Positions 17,238-26,750 of a stretch of DNA of 64,000 nt are shown here, one piece after another. This DNA is from Bacteroides gallinarum DSM 18171 = JCM 13658 (lineage in GTDB: Bacteria > Bacteroidota > Bacteroidia > Bacteroidales > Bacteroidaceae). How positions within the stretch are numbered: position 1 is the stretch's first letter; each line of letters starts with the position of its first letter. Below the pieces are notes generated by a model. That model was given only the letters and a program-made list of their open reading frames with translations. It did not search any database and had not been told where the DNA came from. The position numbers were made by a program, and so were the translations under genes. The stretch is from contig NZ_KB894137.1 of the NCBI RefSeq assembly GCF_000374365.1, positions 1 through 64,000 of the forward strand, written 5' to 3'.

Positions 17238-18201
17238 AATGAATAAACTAACTGTTGCTATACCAACTTGTAATCGTGCTATTGCGGTAGATAGTTTGTT
17301 AGACCGACTATTTTCATATATGGAGCAAGGGTTGTCTTTTGATATATTTGTTTGTGATAATGCATCATTAGATTCAACAGAGCATGTAGTGAAAAAGTGG
17401 ATGGACAAAATACCTACTTTGTCTTATTATAGGCAAGAAAAAAATGTAGGTGCCGATGCCAATTTCTTAACTTGCTATATGACTTTTACCACTCCTTATT
17501 TATGGCTTTTGGGAGATACGCGTATGATTTCATATAACGAAATGCGATTTTTATTAAATGAGTTAGATAAGGGGTATGATGCTTTCATTCTGTGTTGTCA
17601 TCCGTTAATGAGATTACCATTTAAAATGTATACTGATATAAATAATTTACTCAGTGAACAAGGGTGGCATATTACTAATATGGCATCCTGTATAGTATCT
17701 CAGCAGTTTGCTGTTACTGGTATTTATGAGAGGTATTTGAATACGAATTTTATTCAGTTAGGTGGGTTCATAGAGTATTTGTCGAGGTTAAGTTCTTTTA
17801 AAGTCGAATATATAAATCATGAAGTTGTATATGTTAAGGAGTTAAAAGTGGAAGGGTTTGATAAAAAAATGACATCTTGGTCTTCAAAAACTATTAGTAT
17901 TTGTGCTATGCAATGGTATATGATAGTTATGTCTTTACCAAACAATATTAATTTATCTGTAAAAGAAAAAATCCTAATGGATCATGCGCGGTATAATTCA
18001 ATATTGTCATCTTTATTTTTTATTGTACATGTTGCGGATAAGGATATGATGTTTATAAATGAATTTAAACGGTATAAGAAGTATCTCAAATTTGTTTCTG
18101 CTGTACCAATGTGGAAATATAATATAATAATGCATACTGCATGGATTTGGCGTATTTTGAAGCGAATTTATGATAAAATATATAAGTATAAAAATAGATA
18201 A
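17227..18201 (+). CDS. Family 2 glycosyltransferase
   Basis: A 324-residue GT-A fold transferase. The opening LTVAIPTCNRAIAVDSLLDRL, the DNASLDSTEHVV segment and WLLGDTRMI, in place of a strict DxD, place it in GT2. The donor and acceptor cannot be inferred. It overlaps the flippase by 11 bp; an alternative ATG at 17239 would begin just after the flippase stop. Codon use is very AT-rich. It is the last intact gene before the IS66/GT4 relic block. Confidence 0.8.
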   Translation: MENKMNKLTVAIPTCNRAIAVDSLLDRLFSYMEQGLSFDIFVCDNASLDSTEHVVKKWMDKIPTLSYYRQEKNVGADANFLTCYMTFTTPYLWLLGDTRMISYNEMRFLLNELDKGYDAFILCCHPLMRLPFKMYTDINNLLSEQGWHITNMASCIVSQQFAVTGIYERYLNTNFIQLGGFIEYLSRLSSFKVEYINHEVVYVKELKVEGFDKKMTSWSSKTISICAMQWYMIVMSLPNNINLSVKEKILMDHARYNSILSSLFFIVHVADKDMMFINEFKRYKKYLKFVSAVPMWKYNIIMHTAWIWRILKRIYDKIYKYKNR

Positions 18202-18207
18202 TAAATA

Positions 18208-18490
18208 GTAAGCGTCCAATTATGCCGTATTGCAAATTAGTCTGTAAACTGTGGCTCTCGTTATTGTATTATAAAAAGCCATTTGTATATATAGCAGCCG
18301 TGATTTGAGCGTTTTTCATTTGTTGTAAGTCGAAGTCAGTGCTTTGGGGCGAATTTATCTAATCCTTTTGTATTAAGAGTAAAGTTGCCAAGAAGGGATG
18401 TAGGATATCCGTTTCTTTTACAAAGACGGTTTACGAGGCTGTGGAGTCCTAAAGTATTTTGGAGGACCGCCAGTTAAAAGCTTTCCAATT
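18208..18490 (+). mobile_element. Second IS66 relic, left part only
   Basis: It begins gtaagcgtccaatta at 18208, an IS66-type terminus. It matches 9081 to about 9355 along its whole length with small indels, including the shared block cttttgtattaag, ggatatccgttt and gtattttggaggaccgc. In frame it ends with EDRQLKAFQ, the TnpC segment seen in the first copy. Similarity stops near 18490 where a dead glycosyltransferase begins. Both copies lack the same internal IS part, so they descend from one already deleted element. Confidence 0.75.
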
Positions 18491-18510
18491 GGTGACTCCT
18501 GGGAATATCT

Positions 18511-18999
18511 ATTTTAGAAAAGGTTGATTTGAAAGACTGTAAGTTTTACTTGATAGGACCGAAAGATTCAAATTTGAAGGTTGATATAGAAGATTTTTAT
18601 CGTCACTTTCCTGAAAAGCGGAATCTAGTGATTTTGCCAACTCTTGTTTATAATAAGAAAGAATTATGAGAATATAATAATCGGTCGGAGGTATTTGTAC
18701 TTACATCAAGATGGGAGAGCTGTGTTTTGGTATAGGGTGAATTTCAAGGATTTCGTAATGATATCTTATCTATAGATATATGTTACTTTTAATGATATAA
18801 CGGAGAAAATGGTAAGTATGGTGTTTCTATTAATCAAGAGGATGTTTCGGATTAGATTGATAAAATGAATATATAATATTTGATTATGTATGGTGGTAAT
18901 TTTGATACAGTCGCATTGTTACGGGAATATAAAATGTATTCTGTGGCTGATACTTTGTTACATGCAGATAATGGAAAGAATGTAGTAAATAAATCATGA
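18511..18999 (+). pseudogene. Dead family 4 glycosyltransferase, C-terminal part
   Basis: One frame is kept for 163 codons but holds stops at 18667, 18733, 18790, 18793, 18853 and 18874. The text is clear: KFYLIGPKDSN, then LPTLVYNKKEL, EYNNRSEVFVLTSRWESC and NGKYGVSINQEDVSDLID-like, which is the GT-B donor-binding half of GT4 enzymes (S-R-W-E-S, then GENG). No frameshift is needed. The 5' half was lost at the junction with the IS66 relic. The rest of this gap, 19000-19190, is AT-rich with no feature that I can support. Confidence 0.8.
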
Positions 19000-19190
19000 A
19001 AGAAAAAAATATTAGTACATATTACGTGTCGTAGCTTGCATGATGGTTAAATGTCTATATTTTTTTTGTAGGACTTCCAAACTACAGATATAGATTATTT
19101 TTTCAGTACAGAGTAATGCTGATATTTATCTTTGCTCACCTCTTTCCTTTTTGCTTTTTATTTACAATATTATCTTTCAGTAAATAGAAT

Positions 19191-20054
19191 ATGGATGTGT
19201 CTATTATTATAGTTAGCTATAATACATGTAACCTTACTTTACAGTGCCTACGGTCAGTCTATGAAAAGACTGCCAATATTGATTTTGAAGTAATTGTAGT
19301 TGATAATGCTTCGTCTGATAATTCTGTTGAAATGATTAGACAGCTATTTCCACGAGTAAATGTAATAGAAAGCTCAGAAAACTTAGGCTTTGGAAAGGCT
19401 AATAATTTAGGAGTAGAGTATGCAAAAGGAACGTTCTTATTATTTCTAAATTCTGACACTATATTAGTTAATAATGCAGTATATGAATTTTGGATGTATT
19501 GGCAACGCTATAAAGATAAGAACATGGGATGTTTAGGAAGTTTTTTATTGTCCCAGAATGAGACAATAACTCATTCTTATGGTTTCTTCCCAACATTTAG
19601 ACGAGTATTAATTGATAAAGTCTTTCGAAATAATAGAAAAAGTAAGATTTTAAATAGTGACCAGAATGAGGTTGATTATGTGACTGGAGCAGATTTGTTT
19701 ATATCTTATAATAATTTTTTTAAAGCAGGTATGTTTTCGCCACTATTCTTTATGTACTATGAAGAAACTTGGTTGCAAACTCAATTAAAAAGAATGAAAT
19801 TACGTAGAATTGTTATTTCATCTCCTAAAATAATACATTTAGAAGGTGGTTCATATAAAGAGAGGTTGTCCAATAGTAAACGGATACAAATGGATATTAG
19901 TTTATTTACTTATTGGAAACTTTATTATGGCAATTGTTTAGGGCTTTTTTTCTCTTTTCTTTATATCTTATTAAAACTTTCTGTGTTTTTTAAGTCGGAC
20001 TTTACTTTAAATGATAATTTGATATATTTCAAGATGCTCTACAAGAGATTATAG
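19191..20054 (+). CDS. Family 2 glycosyltransferase, rhamnosyltransferase-like
   Basis: A 287-residue GT-A enzyme. It opens VSIIIVSYNTCNLTLQCLRS, has VVDNASSDNSVEMI, LGFGKANNLGVEYAKG and the DxD-type site FLNSDTILV. The later VTGADLFISYNNFFKAGMF and FMYYEETWL segments resemble the catalytic ED-containing region of rhamnosyltransferase-like GT2 proteins. A hydrophobic stretch near the C-terminus suggests membrane association. It is very AT-rich. The stop is 3 bp before the polymerase gene. Confidence 0.83.
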   Translation: MDVSIIIVSYNTCNLTLQCLRSVYEKTANIDFEVIVVDNASSDNSVEMIRQLFPRVNVIESSENLGFGKANNLGVEYAKGTFLLFLNSDTILVNNAVYEFWMYWQRYKDKNMGCLGSFLLSQNETITHSYGFFPTFRRVLIDKVFRNNRKSKILNSDQNEVDYVTGADLFISYNNFFKAGMFSPLFFMYYEETWLQTQLKRMKLRRIVISSPKIIHLEGGSYKERLSNSKRIQMDISLFTYWKLYYGNCLGLFFSFLYILLKLSVFFKSDFTLNDNLIYFKMLYKRL

Positions 20055-20057
20055 AAT

Positions 20058-21143
20058 ATGGAGATTTATGTTTTAATAAGTTTTTGGTTATTTTCTCTTA
20101 CTGTATTGGATAGCATTTATCGGATTAGAAAAAGAGATCGACTTTTTTTGTATATAACAATTTCATTGTTCTTTTGGATAATGAGTTTTGTACGATGGGA
20201 AACGGGTACAGATTGGGAAGCTTATTATAACTTTTTTAATAGTCGCTATACCTGGCAGGAATTTTTAGATGCTTCATTTGAGGTTGGATTTACTGCAATA
20301 AATTTTGGAGTTAAACAAATAAGCGATAATTATTCATTTCTGTTATTTTCAGTGTCATGTATTATATTTCCTCTAAAATATAGTACGATATGGCAGTATT
20401 CTCCATATCCTTTTTTTTCTCTTGTATTATCGCTTTTATTAAGTAAAGCAGATATTTTTTTTGTACGTGAAACTATAGCACTTTCTATAGCTTTTTTTTC
20501 TGTTAGATATATTATTAATAGAGAAAAATGGAAATTCTTTATATGTCTATTATTTGCATTGCAATTTCACTCATCAATTATAGTATTTATATTTGCTTAC
20601 TATATTTATTCGATGAGATTAACCAAATGTCGACTGATAGTTCTTGCCATAGGAGTAGCATTCTTTTCAATAGCTTCAACGGTTGTATTATCAACTTTGG
20701 GTAATACGTTAGGAGGAGTTTTTCAATGGAAAATTGCTAATTATTTAGAATATGGTGATGAAGATTTCGGAATGGGGATATCTTTACAAGAAGCTCTTAT
20801 ACGAGGTTCAATAAATAGGCTATTTTTTCTATCTCTTTTTATTTATTTGTATATGAAAAATAAAGCAGATGTAGTATTGTCTGGTTTAATTAAAGTCTAT
20901 ACATTTAATTATGTATTATTTTTAATGTTAGTTCCAATAAGTCTTCCTCTCATGCGTTTAGCAAATAGTTATGAGCAATTATCCATTTTAATTATTGGTA
21001 TTGGCTTATCTAAATTTATAATGAAAGACAGATTTGTTATCGTATTTATTTTAAGTATATATATGTTTTTACGTTTTTTTATGGGAACATTAAACGGGGG
21101 GTATGCCCATTGCTTTGTACCTTATAAGACAATTTTCTTTTAA
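20058..21143 (+). CDS. EpsG/Wzy-like polysaccharide polymerase
   Basis: A 361-residue membrane protein with about ten hydrophobic segments. The early WIMSFVRWETGTDWEAYYNFF motif is typical of the EpsG family, whose members polymerise repeat units in the periplasm. There is no cytoplasmic catalytic domain. With Wzx at 15873 it completes a Wzx/Wzy system. It starts 3 bp after a glycosyltransferase and ends 3 bp before the next gene. Confidence 0.8.
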   Translation: MEIYVLISFWLFSLTVLDSIYRIRKRDRLFLYITISLFFWIMSFVRWETGTDWEAYYNFFNSRYTWQEFLDASFEVGFTAINFGVKQISDNYSFLLFSVSCIIFPLKYSTIWQYSPYPFFSLVLSLLLSKADIFFVRETIALSIAFFSVRYIINREKWKFFICLLFALQFHSSIIVFIFAYYIYSMRLTKCRLIVLAIGVAFFSIASTVVLSTLGNTLGGVFQWKIANYLEYGDEDFGMGISLQEALIRGSINRLFFLSLFIYLYMKNKADVVLSGLIKVYTFNYVLFLMLVPISLPLMRLANSYEQLSILIIGIGLSKFIMKDRFVIVFILSIYMFLRFFMGTLNGGYAHCFVPYKTIFF

Positions 21144-21146
21144 AAA

Positions 21147-22304
21147 ATGAGAATCTTGCTTGTTGATTTATGTATGCGAAAAGAAGAACACGTGTTCTTT
21201 AATTCTGCATTTATAAAAATTATAAGTGATATCTATCCTAGTGCTGCTATTTATTTTTATGGCGACAAGGAACACTGTTTACGTGTACAATCTGAACTTA
21301 ATGGTATAAATGAAATATTTTTTAAATGTATAAATGTTAAATCACATCAAACATGGAGACTATTAGGAAGTGATATTTATTCTTGTAGGTATATACTGGG
21401 ATTCTTGAGGAATGCGCAGCAGGATGGTGATATCATAATTTTATTGAATAGATTACCTATAAGTTTGCTTTGGGTAAATATCCTGAATCTTTTTTTTAAG
21501 CGAAAGATTATTTCTATTTTACATGGTGAACTAGAATCTCTTGTAAATTATCAGAATGTTATAGGACTTACTAAATATTATTATCAGATATTTAGATTAC
21601 CGTATCTCTTATCTCAATCGTATATGTCTTATATTGTATTAGGTGAATCTATAAAGAAAAATATATCAAAATTGAATTTTGGAAAAGCGAATATCATAAC
21701 AATAGATCACCCTTATGATTATGCGTTACCTTTGGCTAATACTACAGTTACGTTTGCATCTGTGTTGAATGTAGGAATAATTGGCAAGGCTATGGAAAGA
21801 AAAAACAGTGAGAAAATATTTGAATTAGCTGCAAAAGTTTTTACACAAATAAAAGAAGATAGAATACGCTTTAGTATTGCTGGTACAGTGGAAAGGAAAC
21901 TTAAAAATAAAACTAATTCATTCGTTCATTTTAGTAATTCTGCTATTAGATTATCTAAAGAAGAGTATTCTAAAGCAATATTGGTTTTAACTTATTCCTT
22001 ACTTTTCTATACCTCTGATATGAATAAAGCTTTAGCGAGTGGAAGCTTTTTTGATTGTCTCAAATTCGAGAAACCTATTTTGGCTCTTAAAGGTAATTCT
22101 TTTATAGATTATTATTTAAATAAATATTCCGGTATCGGTCTTTCTTTTGATTCTTTGGATGATATGGCATTGTTTATTGCTGATAAAGATGGGTTGGAAT
22201 ACTTTTATAAGACTCATTACCAAGAACAAATAAAGGCTATAAGAAGAGCTAAAGCAGACCTGTCTTTATCGGTACTCTCATTTAAGTTGAAACAACAATT
22301 ATGA
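21147..22304 (+). CDS. Putative GT-B glycosyltransferase
   Basis: A 385-residue protein with no signal peptide. The layout suggests a GT-B fold: an N-terminal Rossmann-like start (MRILLVDLCMRKEEHVFF), ISILHGELESLVN in the middle, and a C-terminal half with VGIIGKAMERKNSEKIFELA, RFSIAGTVERK and FFDCLKFEKPILAL. The classical GT4 E-x7-E motif is not clear, so it is assigned by context and general pattern only. It overlaps the next gene by 4 bp. Very AT-rich. Confidence 0.6.
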   Translation: MRILLVDLCMRKEEHVFFNSAFIKIISDIYPSAAIYFYGDKEHCLRVQSELNGINEIFFKCINVKSHQTWRLLGSDIYSCRYILGFLRNAQQDGDIIILLNRLPISLLWVNILNLFFKRKIISILHGELESLVNYQNVIGLTKYYYQIFRLPYLLSQSYMSYIVLGESIKKNISKLNFGKANIITIDHPYDYALPLANTTVTFASVLNVGIIGKAMERKNSEKIFELAAKVFTQIKEDRIRFSIAGTVERKLKNKTNSFVHFSNSAIRLSKEEYSKAILVLTYSLLFYTSDMNKALASGSFFDCLKFEKPILALKGNSFIDYYLNKYSGIGLSFDSLDDMALFIADKDGLEYFYKTHYQEQIKAIRRAKADLSLSVLSFKLKQQL

Positions 22305-23179
22305 TGTCTAAATTGAAAATTATATTTCTTTCGATTGCGGGTGAGTTAATTAAGCTATTATATAAACTTCATATTTGTCGACCTTTGTATGGGCTTAATG
22401 TTGCAGATTCTCGTAAGCATAAGGTGATTGTTTCATTAACCAGCTATGGTCGTCGTGTATCTGCAGTACTTCCCTATACCATATGTTCTTTGCTTCGTCA
22501 AACTTATAAACCAGATATGATTCTACTTTGGTTGGATTATGATAACTGGAATGAAGGAAATTTGCCTTCTTCTATCAAGAAACTGCAGAAGTATGGATTG
22601 ACGATTAGATTTTGTAATGACATTAAGTCCTATAAAAAGTTGATTCCTACTTTAAAACTCTACCCTGATGAAATCATTATTACTGTTGATGATGATATTT
22701 ACTATAAAAAGAATATGGTGGAGAGGTTAATGAAAGAATATCAAAAAGATTCTTCTTGTATTTATACTCATCGCGCTCATAAAATTAGTATTAATGCAGA
22801 AGGTTGTTTATTACCTTATAATGAATGGAAAGAAGAAATATCAGATGAGATTGGTAAAAACGTATTTCCAACGGGGGGAGCAGGATGCTTATATAAACGT
22901 TCGATGCTCTATAAAGATATATGTAGTGAAGAGTTATTTATGAAGTTAGCTCCGAAAGCAGATGATGTTTGGTTTTATTTTATGGAGATTCTTCAAAATA
23001 CCAGCTGTAAAGTTTTGCCTTATAAAGGATATATATATTTTCCACTAGATGCTTTTTATCAGCATTTCCATCAGGGGGCAAGTTTAGCAAGTACTAATTG
23101 TAATGAATCCCAAAATGATGTACAGATAAAGGCGGTAATGGACTATTATGGTTTGACAGCAATAGATTTAGGGACTTAA
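22301..23179 (+). CDS. Putative glycosyltransferase, GT-A type with DDD motif
   Basis: A 292-residue protein. After a short hydrophobic start, KVIVSLTSYGRRVSAVLPYT begins a nucleotide-binding domain. EIIITVDDDIYYKKNMVERL gives a DDD metal site, and FPTGGAGCLYKRSML with APKADDVWFYF gives an acceptor/catalytic region like that of bacterial glycosyltransferases of capsule loci. The substrate is unknown. It starts inside the previous gene's stop (ATGATG) and ends 14 bp before ugd. Confidence 0.7.
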   Translation: MMSKLKIIFLSIAGELIKLLYKLHICRPLYGLNVADSRKHKVIVSLTSYGRRVSAVLPYTICSLLRQTYKPDMILLWLDYDNWNEGNLPSSIKKLQKYGLTIRFCNDIKSYKKLIPTLKLYPDEIIITVDDDIYYKKNMVERLMKEYQKDSSCIYTHRAHKISINAEGCLLPYNEWKEEISDEIGKNVFPTGGAGCLYKRSMLYKDICSEELFMKLAPKADDVWFYFMEILQNTSCKVLPYKGYIYFPLDAFYQHFHQGASLASTNCNESQNDVQIKAVMDYYGLTAIDLGT

Positions 23180-23193
23180 AAAGAGTTTAACTT

Positions 23194-24513
23194 ATGAATA
23201 TAGCAATTGTCGGCACTGGTTATGTAGGTTTGGTGTCAGGTACTTGTTTCGCAGAAATGGGTGCGAAAGTGACTTGTATTGATGTAGACCAGGAAAAAAT
23301 AGAGAAACTTCAGTCTGGAGAGATGCCTATTTATGAACCAGGCTTGGAGGAATTGGTGAAACGTAATGTAGGGTATGGGCGACTTAATTTCACAACAGAA
23401 CTTACGTCTGTACTTGATGAAGTAGAAGTGGTATTTAGTGCTGTAGGTACACCGCCGGACGAAGATGGGGCTGCTGATTTAAAATATGTGTTGGCAGTAG
23501 CTCGGCAGTTTGGGCAAAACATTAATAAGTATACTATTTTGGTAACAAAATCTACAGTTCCGGTAGGTACAGCAAAAAAAGTAAAAATTGTTATTCAAGA
23601 AGAGCTGAATAAGCGCGGAGTGAATATACCTTTTGATGTGGCTTCTAATCCAGAGTTCTTGAAAGAGGGGGCTGCCATTAAAGATTTTATGAGTCCTGAC
23701 CGCGTGGTTGTAGGTGTTGAAAGTAAGCGTGCTGAAGAGGTGATGACAAAACTCTATCAGCCTTTTCTTCTTCAAAACTTTCGTGTGATTTTTATGGATA
23801 TTCCTAGTGCTGAAATGACGAAATATGCGGCTAATGCCATGCTGGCCACTCGTATCTCATTTATGAATGATATTGCGAATCTTTGTGAATTGGTTGGGGC
23901 AAATGTACATCATGTTCGCCGTGGAATAGGAACTGATACACGTATTGGAACTAAATTTCTGTATGCAGGTTGTGGTTATGGTGGCTCTTGTTTTCCTAAA
24001 GATGTAAAAGCTTTAGTACACACAGGTATGGAGCATGGTTATCGTATGCGGGTAGTTGAAGCAGTGGAAGAAGTGAACGAGAGTCAGAAGGAAATTGTAT
24101 TTAAGAAATTACAAAAGATGATGCCGAAAGGCGACACTTTACAAGGTAAGGTTGTTGCAGTACTAGGGTTGGCTTTTAAACCTGAGACGGATGATATGCG
24201 TGAAGCACCGGCATTAGTGGTGATTGATAAATTGTTGAAAGTAGGTGCAAAGGTGCGTGTTTTTGATCCTATTGCTATGGTAGAATGTAAACGCCGTATC
24301 GGTGATGTTGTAACTTATACTGATAATATCTATGATTGTGTGGATGGTGCATATGCTATGTTATTAATGACTGAATGGCGCCAATTCCGCTTGCCTTCGT
24401 GGAACGTGATAAAGAAAGTTATGATTGGCAATATTATTGTGGACGGACGTAATATTTATCATCGTGAAGAACTTGAAGCAGAGGGGTTTGCATATACTAC
24501 TATTGGTGAATAA
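23194..24513 (+). CDS. ugd: UDP-glucose 6-dehydrogenase
   Basis: A 439-residue enzyme oxidising UDP-glucose to UDP-glucuronate with two NAD. The N-terminal loop GTGYVGLVSGTCFAEMG, the VTKSTVPVGTAKKV and SNPEFLKEGAAIKDF segments, the catalytic Cys at residue 266 (GYGGSCFPKDVKAL) and the second Rossmann domain with GLAFKPETDDMREAPA are all present. It supplies hexuronic acid for the capsule. Base composition is less AT-rich than in the transferase genes before it. Confidence 0.96.
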   Translation: MNIAIVGTGYVGLVSGTCFAEMGAKVTCIDVDQEKIEKLQSGEMPIYEPGLEELVKRNVGYGRLNFTTELTSVLDEVEVVFSAVGTPPDEDGAADLKYVLAVARQFGQNINKYTILVTKSTVPVGTAKKVKIVIQEELNKRGVNIPFDVASNPEFLKEGAAIKDFMSPDRVVVGVESKRAEEVMTKLYQPFLLQNFRVIFMDIPSAEMTKYAANAMLATRISFMNDIANLCELVGANVHHVRRGIGTDTRIGTKFLYAGCGYGGSCFPKDVKALVHTGMEHGYRMRVVEAVEEVNESQKEIVFKKLQKMMPKGDTLQGKVVAVLGLAFKPETDDMREAPALVVIDKLLKVGAKVRVFDPIAMVECKRRIGDVVTYTDNIYDCVDGAYAMLLMTEWRQFRLPSWNVIKKVMIGNIIVDGRNIYHREELEAEGFAYTTIGE

Positions 24514-24578
24514 TTATAATATATGAGAGTGAAAAGTACTAGTTTTGAATGTTGTTGATTTTTTATGATAATTAGTGT

Positions 24579-25367
24579 ATGCAAGATTATGGTTTAGTAT
24601 CAATTATTACTCCTACATGGAACTGTGCTGCCTTTATTTGTAATACAATCAAAAGTGTGCAGGCCCAAACATATACTAACTGGGAGCTTCTAATTCAAGA
24701 TGATTGTTCTACAGATGGAACTGATAAAGTAATAACTCCATTGGAAGATGAAGATATTCGTATCAAATATAGGGCTAATTTGCAGAATAGTGGTGCTGCT
24801 ATTACTCGTAATAATGCATTGAAAAGAGCTAAAGGCAGATGGATTGCTTTTTTGGATAGTGATGATATGTGGATGCCTGAGAAGTTAGAGAGACAGTTGA
24901 GATTTATGGTGGAGAATGATTATGCATTTACTTATCATGAGTATGTGGAGATAACGGAAGAAGGAAAGGAGCTTGGTGTATATGTAAGTGGACTTAAAAA
25001 GGTCAATACATTTCATATGTTTGCTTGTTGCTGGCCTGGATGCCTGACTGTGGTGTATGATGCTGATAAAATCGGACTGATTCAGATTAAGGATATACGT
25101 AGGAATAATGATACAGCTATATGGTTAAAAGTGATAAAGAAAACTCCTTGTTATTTATTGAGAGAGAATCTTGGTTGCTATCGTAGACGTAAGGGAAGTA
25201 TTACCCCACCATCAGTGACTAAACGTATTTGGGCTCATTATCCATTATTTCGTGTGGCTGAAAATATGAATCCGATAATTGCCTGTTTCTGGACATTGAT
25301 GAATGTATTAGGTAATGCTTATAAGAAAATCTTCTATGTAAAAAAATATCTTCCATCTTTGCGTTGA
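24579..25367 (+). CDS. Family 2 glycosyltransferase
   Basis: A 262-residue GT-A enzyme: VSIITPTWNCAAFICNTIKS, LIQDDCSTDGTDKV, SGAAITRNNALKRAKG and the DxD site AFLDSDDMWMPEKLERQ are textbook GT2 features, close to those of capsule glycosyltransferases of the WcaA type. No membrane anchor is seen. The gap to the next gene, 25368-25508, shows only AT-rich DNA. Confidence 0.88.
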   Translation: MQDYGLVSIITPTWNCAAFICNTIKSVQAQTYTNWELLIQDDCSTDGTDKVITPLEDEDIRIKYRANLQNSGAAITRNNALKRAKGRWIAFLDSDDMWMPEKLERQLRFMVENDYAFTYHEYVEITEEGKELGVYVSGLKKVNTFHMFACCWPGCLTVVYDADKIGLIQIKDIRRNNDTAIWLKVIKKTPCYLLRENLGCYRRRKGSITPPSVTKRIWAHYPLFRVAENMNPIIACFWTLMNVLGNAYKKIFYVKKYLPSLR

Positions 25368-25508
25368 TACGTGTTACATAGCTGTACTGTCAAAATTTTA
25401 TGTTTCTAGTTCAATAAAAAATATTCTTTATAAAAGGTTACCAAGCCATTAAGTATGTGATGTTTTACTTAAAAAGCTTATCATTCCAGCAATATAATTA
25501 TTTTAATC

Positions 25509-26741
25509 ATGAAAATACCATTTTCTCCCCCTTACATTGATGACACTGTCATCAATGAAGTGGTTGATTCCTTACGTTCCGGTTGGATAACCACCGGGCC
25601 TAAAGTAAAAGCATTGGAAGGAGAAATCAAATCTTTTTCCGGTGCGCAAGAAGTGCTTTGTGTAAATTCCTGGACTTCGGGCGCTATTATGATGCTTCGT
25701 TGGTTGGGAGTAAAAGCAGGTGATGAGGTTATTGTGCCGGCATATACGTACAGTGCTACGGCATTGGCGGTGTTACATGCCGGTGCTAAGCCTGTTATGG
25801 TGGATTCGGGTACGGACTTCAATATCTCGGTAGATGCTATTCGTAAGGCAATTACTCCGAAAACAAAAGCGATTATTCCGGTAGATATCGCAGGCTTTCC
25901 TTGCGATTATGGGCGGATTATGGAGTTGGTTACTGCACCTGAAATACAAGAAATGTTCAAGACGGAAAGCCCGGTACAGGAAAAATTGGGACGTGTTCTT
26001 GTAATGAATGATGCTGCCCATTCCTTGGGAGCGTATTACAGTAAGAGCCAGCGTACCGGCTGTGAAACGGATATTGCTATTTTCTCTCTCCATGCTGTAA
26101 AGAATGTGACGACTGCCGAGGGCGGTGCTATATGTCTGAATCTACCTGCTCCCTTTGATAATGCGGAGCTTTATAGGGAACTCCGTATGATGAGCTTGAA
26201 TTGCCAGACTAAAGATGCTTTCTCCAAATCCAAAGCCGGCGGTTGGCGTTATGATATTGTTGGCCTGGGTATGAAAATCAACATGGCCGATGTAAATGCC
26301 GCTATCGGTCTTGCCCAGATACGGGAGTATCCGAAACTGTTGCAGGAAAGGAAAAGAGTATTCGATACATATACCCGGGCTTTCGAAAATTGTGATTGGG
26401 CGGTTATCCCGCCTTCGATAAAAGGGGATAAAGAAAGTTCTTATCATATTTATGCACTACGTATCAAGGACTTTACCGAGGAGCAGCGTGACCGGATGAT
26501 TGATGAAATCTCTAAAAGCGAAGTCGCTGTGAATGTGCATTTTATTCCGATGCCAATGTTGTCGTTCTTTAAATCTTTGGGGTATGATATAAAGGACTAT
26601 CCCCAGGCTTATGAAAATTATAAAGGTGAAATATCACTGCCTGTTTATCCGCAATTAGATGAAGAAAAGCTGGCCTTTATCATTCAGACTGTGAAGAAAG
26701 CATATGATAAAGTAGCAGGTAATAGGGTTGCAGAGCAGTAG
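25509..26741 (+). CDS. DegT/DnrJ/EryC1 sugar aminotransferase
   Basis: A 410-residue PLP aminotransferase that adds an amino group to a keto sugar nucleotide. The PLP Lys lies in FSLHAVKNVTTAEGGAI and the phosphate-binding and substrate loops in NSWTSGAIMML and YTYSATALAVLHAG. It resembles the UDP-4-amino sugar aminotransferases, including PglE- and PseC-like types. Its keto-sugar substrate could come from the FlaA1/CapD-type dehydratase encoded at 3327. A more balanced base composition than the genes before it suggests it belongs to the stable 3' end of the locus. Confidence 0.9.
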   Translation: MKIPFSPPYIDDTVINEVVDSLRSGWITTGPKVKALEGEIKSFSGAQEVLCVNSWTSGAIMMLRWLGVKAGDEVIVPAYTYSATALAVLHAGAKPVMVDSGTDFNISVDAIRKAITPKTKAIIPVDIAGFPCDYGRIMELVTAPEIQEMFKTESPVQEKLGRVLVMNDAAHSLGAYYSKSQRTGCETDIAIFSLHAVKNVTTAEGGAICLNLPAPFDNAELYRELRMMSLNCQTKDAFSKSKAGGWRYDIVGLGMKINMADVNAAIGLAQIREYPKLLQERKRVFDTYTRAFENCDWAVIPPSIKGDKESSYHIYALRIKDFTEEQRDRMIDEISKSEVAVNVHFIPMPMLSFFKSLGYDIKDYPQAYENYKGEISLPVYPQLDEEKLAFIIQTVKKAYDKVAGNRVAEQ

Positions 26742-26750
26742 GATAAGGTT

